NCBI RefSeq assembly: GCF_000740895.1
Contig: NC_025262.1
Span: 1,604,001 to 1,668,000 of the forward strand
Length of the DNA stretch: 64,000 nt
Reading direction: 5' to 3'
DNA from: Theileria orientalis strain Shintoku
Lineage: Eukaryota > Apicomplexa > Aconoidasida > Piroplasmida > Theileriidae
The translations under genes were made by a program, and so were the position numbers. Of the stretch, positions 44,831 through 53,400 are shown piece by piece. Position 1 is the stretch's first letter. Every line of letters starts with the position of its first letter. The notes beneath the pieces are model-generated. The model made no database searches and was not told where the DNA came from. It saw nothing but the letters and a program-made list of their open reading frames with translations.

Positions 44831-45939
44831 TCAGTTGTAGCAGTATATGCGGTTAGCGACGTCCTGAACCAGCCACTTGATTCCCTGAACAATGCCCTCC
44901 CCGTTGAAGCCGCTGCTGCCAAAAATCATGAAACTGCGTTCTTTGACCAGGTCGTCCAGCTTCAACAACTACAAAATCAGTTAACTAGGAACGAACACGA
45001 CTGGGTGGGAGACCAGCTAGGTGATCGATACTTGGTAACTAGCTACCGAGTGATAGGCTGACAGACTTCTGAGTACTAGGATGCCTGCTTACTAAATAAC
45101 ATAATATCTACCAACTAGCTGACATATAAACTACAGCCAGGTGAGTCTACCTCGAAGATGCGTTTCGGACTCAAAGCGCCCTTTATGTCCTGTTTATTAG
45201 CAAATATCAGCAAGGTGGTTTTACACATTCTCTACAGGTTATTAAATGTAACTTGGGAGTAGATATATTTAATATCTGCCATTATCTGAAGTAAATAAGG
45301 TCCAAAACATACATCTTCCTTGAGGACTTTGAGAATTTCGTCCCTGGACATGTTGATCCTGGAGACGTCGACTGAGTCGACCACCCAAATGAGCGCATCG
45401 GTATTTTCGAAATAGTTTCGCCAAAATGCTCTAATGCTGCGTTGGCCGCCAATGTCCCAGAAGTTGAGCATATAGCTATAAACTCAATTAAAACGATGCT
45501 GAGTAACTGCTACTAATATTGGTAGTATATAAGTACTAAGTATTATCTACACATCAACCACTAATGGTTAGATAACACTGCCAATCAATAGCTGAGGGAT
45601 AGCAGTAACTACAGTATTACTCTTGATATTGAATCGATTTAATATTGAATCCTACAGTCGGCTCAATTTTAGTAATGTCCTCCTTGTTTAAATTTTTTAA
45701 AATTGTGGTCTTCCCAGCATTGTCAAGGCCCCTAAAATCAAATAACTTAAGTAATTAACAGAAAAGCTAGTCACCTAATTAAAAAATTAAAACTAAAGAA
45801 ATTAACAAGTACAAAAGTATTATACAAGAAGTTGACTAAGTGATGGCTATTTAATAAAGTAACTAGTTGAATACAGGATTAGAATTCTAATTTCCTTCTC
45901 TTTAATTTTAGTTTTCCTAATAACTTTGAGTAAACCCAT
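44831..45939 (-). CDS. ARL2-type ADP-ribosylation factor-like GTPase
   Basis: Exons 45939-45875, 45731-45621, 45475-45313, 45231-45151 and 44968-44831 give 558 nt, 185 aa, which is the usual ARL2 length. GTP-binding motifs are complete: P-loop GLDNAGKT (23-30), switch I Thr in [14 protein letters not shown] (65-70) with the catalytic-position Gln, and NKQD (125-128). ARL2-specific features are MGLLKVIRK at the start, [20 protein letters not shown], and the absence of an extended amphipathic helix. ARL2 partners tubulin cofactor D in tubulin folding and also acts in mitochondria. Gly2 is present, but ARL2 is usually not myristoylated. Neighbouring ARL family members are less likely given these matches. 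Confidence 0.9.
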
Positions 45940-46467
45940 TGAAATATATTATATATGGTAACAAATTAGAGGTTCATCTATCCAAATTGATATGAAATAG
46001 GAGTCAAATTAATTTAAAAATGTTTAAAAAACAATATACGGTTAATAAGTGGATAGAAGGTTACAATTTTTAGGGTCTAGGCGAACTCAGGTTTAAAAGT
46101 ACTAGCGTACACCCCCCCATGTGTAGGCTTCAAATGAGCATTTAAACCAGTATCTATCTAATATTTATCATTTTTCATCTTTTAATAGTTTTATTAACAT
46201 TCTAATAGTAAGTTAGAGGCTACATAATTAGTAATTTGCAGACTTTGCGACGGCCCTACCCTATGGAGGGTTTCATTTTTAGAAGTACCGAGATAACTGA
46301 CACATATGAGTAAAAACGTGCAAATTATACACCTGATCGGCGTATTAACCGATTTACAATGTTAAGACTGCAACAAAAAACCAGATTGTGCGTCCAATGG
46401 CCCATGGTTGCCATTTAAGGCCAAGCGAGTTGATTTTATAGTGCCAAAGCAGGGGGAAAGCCCTGTT
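45940..46467. other. Intergenic region, no gene recognised
   Basis: It lies between the start of ARL2 and the end of the large membrane protein gene, both on the minus strand. It has two modest GC-rich patches (about 46075-46130 and 46240-46280), one with a run of seven C. There is no open frame or recognisable RNA. Confidence 0.4.
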
Positions 46468-49400
46468 TTAATCGCTAACGACCAGAAAGTGTAAACCCGG
46501 AACAACCAGGGTCAACATACTGATCGACACCATCATCACCTTTGCGATGGCCAGGTGGTACCGGTGCAGCGGCCTCGGGAACACCACAACCCTCTCCTTG
46601 GAGGCACCAGAACCGTGCTTGTCGCGTTTCCCACCCGAAGAGTGCCCCCGGTTCTGGTCCTTGGCGCTGGTCTCCGAACGAGTCAGCCCCCGGGCACCCG
46701 AAGGGGCGGCATCGGAAGCCCCAGCAGTGGCAGGGGCAAAAAAAGGATTATGGGGGGAGCCCTCCCCTGGTGTGTCGGGCACGACGATTTTTGAGGGCCT
46801 GTTGACTGCGTTGAACAGGTCGTCGTGAGTCTTTCGGAAGTCGTTCGAGTTGCGTATGATCTTGAAGGACCTGTAGTCCACGCTACTTCGCGGTTCCTCG
46901 CTAAGGGCTACTTCGTGTGTGTGATCCCCCGACCCAGGACGATCCGGCTTGTCTTGGGTCAGATCCGGGTGGCCATCTACAGTTGCAACTGTTCTACCGG
47001 ATCCCGAATGCGACTCACATTCTGTTCTTCTAGTTACTTTTTTTGTTAACCCCTGGACGTTGCCGGTTCGAGTGCCTGTGGCCGTCGGCGGCCCTTCGGC
47101 CGAGCTGGCCACGTAGGCACCCTCTATGCTACTCGAGCTGCTACTGCTCCCATCGCTGGTCCCTTCAGCTTCATGGGAGCGGTCGATCGTGCCGTCTCCG
47201 AGCATCACCTCGGTCGTGCTCACGAAATTCTTGGAGAAACTTTTCGAGATGTTCTGGGAGATGGTCTTCCGGAGGTTCCGGCTGATGCTGCTCGTGTTCC
47301 TCAACCCGGTCGTCAGACTCGCTCCCAGGCTCTTATTCAGCGTCTCCGAGAGACTCGTGGACAGTCCCTTCGACAACTGCTTAGACAAACTGGTGTTTAT
47401 GGAATTTGTGCCCGTCGCGCTGCCCGACGTGGTCAGCCTGTTGGTGAACCTGCTGCTGAGCCTATGTGACACCATCGAAAACTTGTTGCCGAACGTGAAC
47501 GAGATGCTTTTAGTGAATTTTCCACTCAGCGTATTAAACCTGCTAACACGAGTTCTACTTTCTCCAACCTTATCTGCCTCGCCAACCTTACCTCCCTCTC
47601 CATCCACCTCCGAGGTCGTTGTCTCCTTCGTTCCTGACTTCGTGAATCCAGTGTCAGTGGTGTTAGTAAATCCAGTCCCACGTCTATTTAGAATACTGCT
47701 AAAGCTGCGCCCAAACGACCCTAGCGATATACTTTTACTGAACGTCGTTCCCAGAAGTCTGTTCGTTCCCGTGAACAGGCGGTTGCCTGCTCTGAACAGC
47801 CTGTTTGACATAAAGGAATCGCGAGACAGGAAGGCACTGAAGGTCCTAAAGTTGCCGGTGTCCTTTCTGCTTGCGCTGGTCGTGCTTTCCTTGCTTCCTG
47901 ACCTGTCCACTCCATAATGCGGCCTCGCCATCCCACTCACGCCTCTCTCGAGCACGGACGCAGTGTCCGTGCTCGAGGTCGAGGCGCCACTGTCGCCCCT
48001 GCTGTAAGTGCTGTCACTTGCTGAGCTGATTGTGGTTGAACTTTCTCCCTTCTCAAGCCCCTCTGGCACGTTAGCCTGGTGACCCTTAGTGCCGCGTCGC
48101 GGCAGGGACTTACCGCTGGACCCGGACCCGCTAACCGCCGACAGTAAACTATTGTACACGGTGTTTAGCCTATTATACATGGTGCCGGAGGTGCTGTACA
48201 GGTAGCCCAGCCTGCTGTGCAACCATCCACTCACGATCTGGAGTTTGCTGGTCCTCCTGAGCTTCGTGAAGTCCGAGTAGTCGCGGCTATAGGCCACGGT
48301 GTACAGCAGGACTGGCACGAAAAAGTCACAGATCAGGGCTGAGATCAGGCCCAAATTGCCCAGCCAGTTCTGGAACAACTTGTCGTTGACCAGGAGCCAC
48401 GTGAACATGAAGGGGAAGACGCAGCCCCAAAAGTACGAGTAGTTGCTGTTCAGGTAACCCAGGTTCAGCAGGTTGTACCTCAGCGAGATGCACCCGAAGA
48501 CCACGTCAGGTATCGAGGTGACGATGACGAAGAGCGAGATCGAGCAGTTGACGAAGAAGTTGTATGAGCTGTTCAGGATGTCGTCCAGGATCGAGGTCGA
48601 CCCCAGCGTCGAGAACGTCTTGCTGAACAGCATCCCGAGCACCAGGTATATAAAGAAGGCGAAGAGCGAAGACAGCCAGATCGTCTGCGTGGGATTGACC
48701 TGGTTCGTCATCTCGTTGGCCCACGACGGCAGCGTGCTGGCAAGGCTGTAGTTGTCCACGAAGGTCAGCAGGATCTCCAGGAAGCCCTTGCGGCCTACCT
48801 TCGCGCCCGCTCCGAGGGAGCCTGCGGCCTTCAGGGACTCCTTCAGCGGGTTGCTCTTCTCTATATTGAGCGGGTTGTTCACGGCCCCGTAGCTCGTAGG
48901 GCTTCTGCGCCTCCTCGCGCCCACCCTGGGCATGTGAAAATTCAGTCCTCCCAGGGCGCCGCCACTCAGCCACCCCCCTACCCGGGACCGAGGCACGTTC
49001 ATCCGTTCGCGCGCGTCGCGTCCAGCACCTCGCCCGAACAGGCCGCCCAGCAGCCCCCTGAACCCCTTCCCAGAGCCGCCTCTGAGTGAGAAGACGCTGT
49101 ACACGCACAGCTGCACTGAGCATCCCAGCAGGATCAGGAACGACGTCACGTGGAAGTGCGTCGTTTCCTCCAGGGAGCTACAGCTCAGCTTCGTGCAAAT
49201 GAGCGTGCAGATCAGGTATCCGAGCGTGATGCAGACGACTCCGAAGGGGCGACTCGGGTCAGTCGTCTCGTATATGTACACAAACAGGTCCGGGCCCACC
49301 CTGCCCATCGTGAGCCGCGGGTACACCTGCAGTGCCAGCGTAAAGCCGAAGGCCTTGATGAACAGCATGTCCACGAGCTTCGAGAAGGTTATGATGCCGC

Positions 49401-49647
49401 AGACAATTGTGCAAAAGTCTCCGATGTAGTGAAGGAAGGAGATGATCTTGAAGTAGAAGTCGGACAGGTAGTACTTCACGAGCGTGTTGTACTCGATACG
49501 CTGCTGAAAGTTTGAGTTGTGAGGGATGAATGTCATCGACTTCAGGAGCATGAGTGAGCAGATGCACGCGATGATGCAGGTCGCCAGGTTCGCCAGGAAG
49601 ACTCGGAGGAGCCCGCCCTCTGCGATTACCGACGGAATCGAGTTCAT
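46468..49647 (-). CDS. Polytopic membrane protein with Ser/Thr-rich cytosolic region
   Basis: The 1059-aa protein starts at ATG 49647. Hydrophobic helices occupy about residues 13-35, 65-95, 130-155 and 165-190. A Gly/Arg-rich loop (GGLFGRGAGRDARERM) is followed by another membrane cluster at about 310-470. Residues about 500-1020 are Ser/Thr/Gly/Arg-rich with reiterated FTNR/FTKS/SKSIS phrases. A final hydrophobic segment (ISMLTLVVPGLHFLVV) closes the protein. I do not recognise a family; transporter-like topology is inference. Residues 659-709 are encoded by a 152-bp segment that also occurs, inverted and identical, in the condensin G gene at 52545-52696. Codon use is GC-rich. Confidence 0.78.
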   Translation of the reverse strand: MNSIPSVIAEGGLLRVFLANLATCIIACICSLMLLKSMTFIPHNSNFQQRIEYNTLVKYYLSDFYFKIISFLHYIGDFCTIVCGIITFSKLVDMLFIKAFGFTLALQVYPRLTMGRVGPDLFVYIYETTDPSRPFGVVCITLGYLICTLICTKLSCSSLEETTHFHVTSFLILLGCSVQLCVYSVFSLRGGSGKGFRGLLGGLFGRGAGRDARERMNVPRSRVGGWLSGGALGGLNFHMPRVGARRRRSPTSYGAVNNPLNIEKSNPLKESLKAAGSLGAGAKVGRKGFLEILLTFVDNYSLASTLPSWANEMTNQVNPTQTIWLSSLFAFFIYLVLGMLFSKTFSTLGSTSILDDILNSSYNFFVNCSISLFVIVTSIPDVVFGCISLRYNLLNLGYLNSNYSYFWGCVFPFMFTWLLVNDKLFQNWLGNLGLISALICDFFVPVLLYTVAYSRDYSDFTKLRRTSKLQIVSGWLHSRLGYLYSTSGTMYNRLNTVYNSLLSAVSGSGSSGKSLPRRGTKGHQANVPEGLEKGESSTTISSASDSTYSRGDSGASTSSTDTASVLERGVSGMARPHYGVDRSGSKESTTSASRKDTGNFRTFSAFLSRDSFMSNRLFRAGNRLFTGTNRLLGTTFSKSISLGSFGRSFSSILNRRGTGFTNTTDTGFTKSGTKETTTSEVDGEGGKVGEADKVGESRTRVSRFNTLSGKFTKSISFTFGNKFSMVSHRLSSRFTNRLTTSGSATGTNSINTSLSKQLSKGLSTSLSETLNKSLGASLTTGLRNTSSISRNLRKTISQNISKSFSKNFVSTTEVMLGDGTIDRSHEAEGTSDGSSSSSSSIEGAYVASSAEGPPTATGTRTGNVQGLTKKVTRRTECESHSGSGRTVATVDGHPDLTQDKPDRPGSGDHTHEVALSEEPRSSVDYRSFKIIRNSNDFRKTHDDLFNAVNRPSKIVVPDTPGEGSPHNPFFAPATAGASDAAPSGARGLTRSETSAKDQNRGHSSGGKRDKHGSGASKERVVVFPRPLHRYHLAIAKVMMVSISMLTLVVPGLHFLVVSD
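47522..47673 (-). repeat. 152-bp perfect inverted duplicate, copy A
   Basis: Reverse-complement identical over all 152 bases to 52545-52696. On the minus strand it begins GGATTTACTAACACCACTG and ends AATACGCTGAGTGG. It codes residues 659-709 of the membrane protein, in a context of similar FTN/FTK phrases. No flanking target-site duplication is visible. Confidence 0.97.
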
Positions 49648-49694
49648 CCCTAATCATTGCATGAGTGTGTATTCATATAAGCACGTACTCAGAT

Positions 49695-50039
49695 TCAATC
49701 TATAAAGTTCCCCGGGAATAATGTTTGCACATAGTAGGCATCTTCCCGGGGGAGAAGACAAATACACTTATTTACAAAAGTTAATGAATATTTAAATACT
49801 ACTAGATGATTCCGTTGAACGCGCCTAAATGAATAAAACTCACCAAATCCAAAGATCTGATTCACTAAAAGAATAAAAGATGCGATTGGCGTGATCGTTT
49901 TCTTATATTTCCAGGTGTAGACCTTAAATCGCTTCCTAGATCTAACGTATCTAGTACGATCCGCCCCTTCCTGCCCACTGTTAACGCTACCGGCGTTATT
50001 CATGCCAGGATTGGCATTGGTACCGGCAGGAGGACCCAT
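49695..50039 (-). CDS. Small membrane protein, 3' structure uncertain
   Basis: The ATG at 50039 opens an N-terminal Gly/Asn/Pro-rich stretch, a basic patch (RTRYVRSRKRFKVYTWKYKK) and a hydrophobic segment (TITPIASFILLVNQIFGFG). At 49843 a GTGAGT donor appears. A 19-nt intron to the acceptor at 49825 would end the protein in AFNGII as a C-terminal membrane tail; a longer intron or no splicing gives other ends, the unspliced frame running to 49695 (114 aa). I cannot choose between them. The basic-then-hydrophobic layout suggests a tail-anchored or single-pass ER or mitochondrial protein. Family not recognised. Confidence 0.5.
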   Translation of the reverse strand: MGPPAGTNANPGMNNAGSVNSGQEGADRTRYVRSRKRFKVYTWKYKKTITPIASFILLVNQIFGFGEFYSFRRVQRNHLVVFKYSLTFVNKCICLLPREDAYYVQTLFPGNFID

Positions 50040-50483
50040 TGCGGGCTATATATAGTACAAGTTAAGTTAAATGTGGTAGAATAGCGCTATAAACCCTGAG
50101 AATACCATTCTTGTTTAAAATAGGTTTCATAGGAAAGATATGATACAAATAAAAAATAATCGGGGGTGTGATCTACACATTGAGTGTAACACCATATTTT
50201 TTTTCAAAGCACTTATTTTAATCTAAATTTCCACAAATTTTAAGAATTCCACATTAAATGCAATTCATCGCAATTAGTTTTTTGTAAATTAGTTGTTATT
50301 ATTTATTGGTAGCTGCTGGCAGTGTGTATAGCCAGAATTTCTGTGTGATCTTTGTGGAATATCACTAGTAATATCGTATATAATGAGTTTTATGTTTTAT
50401 ACAATAAGCTAATATTGGAATTTTGCTGAATAATTGTGAAATTCCTGTCTGTCTTGGGTTTAACATCCTTGATGTATGTGTAA
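50040..50483. other. Divergent promoter region
   Basis: It separates the small membrane protein gene (minus) from condensin G (plus). AT-rich, with no gene seen. Confidence 0.4.
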
Positions 50484-53400
50484 ATGGTAGACACAAGAGC
50501 ATCGAGGCGAGTAACTAGGACCACTACTAAGAATATTAGTAGGTCTTCTACGACCAGTGCCAGGGGTAAGAAGGCTACAAAGCCCAGTACTGGTGCCCCT
50601 GGTGATTCGGATGGTAGCGACAATGAGCGACTTGAGATTCTGGATTTGCTGCTAGATTCTACCCCAAATAATCCTCTGGGAGCTTTGGGCTCCACTGCTC
50701 CAGCCGAATCCACGGATGGTACCACCGCCCGTACCACAGGACGGTCAGACAGCAGTGAATCTGCAGACGTGGATGCTTATACTGAGGTTTGTAAGGCCCC
50801 TGAACCTCCACGCAAGAGAGGGAGGAAGCCAGGCAAATCAGCCAGTAAGAGGGAAAGTGATCCCGGCCCTGAAGGGCGACTCCCAAAGAAACCCAAAGGC
50901 AAAGCTGATGACCAATTGGACCAACAGCTGAGGGAGCTAAGCAGTCAGCTAGGGTCAAAGAATCCCCAAGTATACCAGCACGTAAACCAGCTATTGAAAA
51001 ACATATGCACCTCGACAGATAAAATATACTCAAACTACCTAACGGCAGACGAAGCGTTCGTGTTACTAGCCAAAGATGTGGCCCTGTTGGCCTCCAGTTT
51101 GACACCGAAAAAGGGCACTAAAGCAGCCTTAAACCTGGTCAAAAGCAATAATCTGATGGTGCAAAACGAATTAATGAACGTATTATACGAGAAGTTAGTG
51201 CTGGTAATCATATACACATGTAAAAACAAGGTGGACTCCAAAGTAATAGACAACGTAGCGAAGCTGATATACAAGCTAACAAATGAAGTGCACGAACGAA
51301 TTGTGTGCTTGAATGCAAATGTAAGTCTATAATGCAATTAGTGGCTGTAGTAGATAGATGGTTAGCGTTTATCAGCTAGCTAGGTAGCTATCCATGAATA
51401 AGTGGCAGTATAAACGGTAACTGATATGTCTATAGGATAATGAACACAATCAAAACAAGCTGTTGCTGGTATGTTATCCAGTAGAAGAGTATAATAGATA
51501 GAATGAGTTGAAATATTAAAACTTGTATATTTAGTGGTAAAATAACAGTTTATAATAACAATTAGCATATCTGGGACGTGCTCCTGGTGTTGATTTACTG
51601 CAAGGAGAAGAGGCTGAGGATTAACTTTACGCTCTTTCTGGAAACGTTTGTAAGGAATGCGTGTCTGGACGAAGTTGTGATTAACTCGCAACTGTACAAA
51701 AAGCACATCAACGCGCTGCTTAACCTGATGAACGACGGGTACTCGCAGGTGTACGTGACGTCGCTGAAGCTGTTGCAGTCGTTTCAGGTGAGTAAATAGG
51801 TAGCTAGCCATTAGAGTAGGTAAAGTGGTGCGAGTTAGCGCTAGAATTAATGATCTGATGGTGAAATAGGCGCCGGAGGTGTTGAACATACTGATGCTGA
51901 ACCTGGAGCACCCGGAGGAGGACATCAGGCACACGACAGTGCAGATCCTCGACATAGTCAACTTCGAGATCCTGGAGGCGCTGATACTGAAGCTGACGGA
52001 CACGTCGGCGAAGGTGCGCTCGGCAATATACGCGAAGCTAGGGCCTCTCCTGAGCAGCATTCCGACGGCGTACATGCTGTACGTGTTTAACAGGGCACTG
52101 AAGGAAAACGGAGTGAGTGGAGACCAGGGGACGAAGGGAGAGGTGAAGAGAGAGAATAGTAAGCTGAGAGGAGTTGGCAGAGAAGGGGGAGTGAAGCACG
52201 AGGGAATACTGGGATTCTACGAAGCAATGACGGCCTGGATAACGGAGCTAGGGCTAGTAGGCTACGTGGAGCTGCTGATGGGAAGCACGCTGCAGTTGGA
52301 AGTGGTGCTGAGTGTGATGGTGAAGTACTTCACCCACGTGGCAAGTAAACTTAACAGGGACGAAGGCGGAGACAGGGCAGTAGAAGACGCGGAGCGCATA
52401 TACAACGAGCTGGTGAGCAACAAGGATAACCTGTTGCTGATGTACGTGAACAGCCAGCTGACAGGGGACGGCAGCGTGGAGTTGAGTGTGCTAGTGAGCA
52501 GGCTGAGAGGGATAGTGGCAGAGCTGACCAACACTACTGACACAGGATTTACTAACACCACTGACACTGGATTCACGAAGTCAGGAACGAAGGAGACAAC
52601 GACCTCGGAGGTGGATGGAGAGGGAGGTAAGGTTGGCGAGGCAGATAAGGTTGGAGAAAGTAGAACTCGTGTTAGCAGGTTTAATACGCTGAGTGGGAAG
52701 AACGCAACGGCTGATAGCGGCAGCGAAGACGCTGAGAAGATTTTTAAGTCGGTGAACGACGTGAACCTGGTGCTGAAAATGCTGGCACCGAAGCTGGCAA
52801 AGGGAGACCTGTCGAGCGAGTTCAGAGGAGTGGAAGGCTCAGACGGCGCGCTGGAAACGCTGATATCGATTCAAAGTGACCTGAAGAGACTGCTGCTGCT
52901 GGTGCCGATGAAGTTCATCACTGTGACTCTGATAGACGAGTACGTCAAAATGACGAACATGGACTCGGACTACTCGCTGAACAGCAGCTACCTGATAGTT
53001 AACAACCCAGTGTACTACCTGCTCCTGCTGCTCAACATGCTGAACGCGAGCTGCGGAGCCGGAGGGTTCAGCAGCAGAGGGAGGCAGAAGTCAGGCAGAA
53101 GCGACGAAGGCGGCATCCTGACGAGAGCAAACACGCTAGACAGCGCAGAAGTGGTCCTGGAGACACTGAAGGACATCTACGACCCGTTCGAACTCAACGA
53201 CATCAAGAACATCAGAATAGTTATCAACGACCTGAAGGTGGTGAGGATGAACGAAATCGATAGCTATAACTTCAAAAGTTACTCGCTGGACCACCTGACG
53301 CAGTTCTCGAGTCAGCTGCAGGGGCAGCTTAAGGTGCACCAGGACCACCAGAGGGAGCTGGTATACATGCTCAACGAGACTGGCACGAAGGGTGAGCATA

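Noticed and set aside
47126..47917. 263-codon plus-strand frame
   Set aside because: Antisense of the Ser/Thr-rich part of the membrane protein; its Leu/Val/Pro composition reflects complementary codons.
47522..52696. Inverted 152-bp pair as the ends of a transposon
   Set aside because: Neither copy has short terminal repeats or target duplications, both are coding, and the DNA between them holds ordinary host genes without a transposase.
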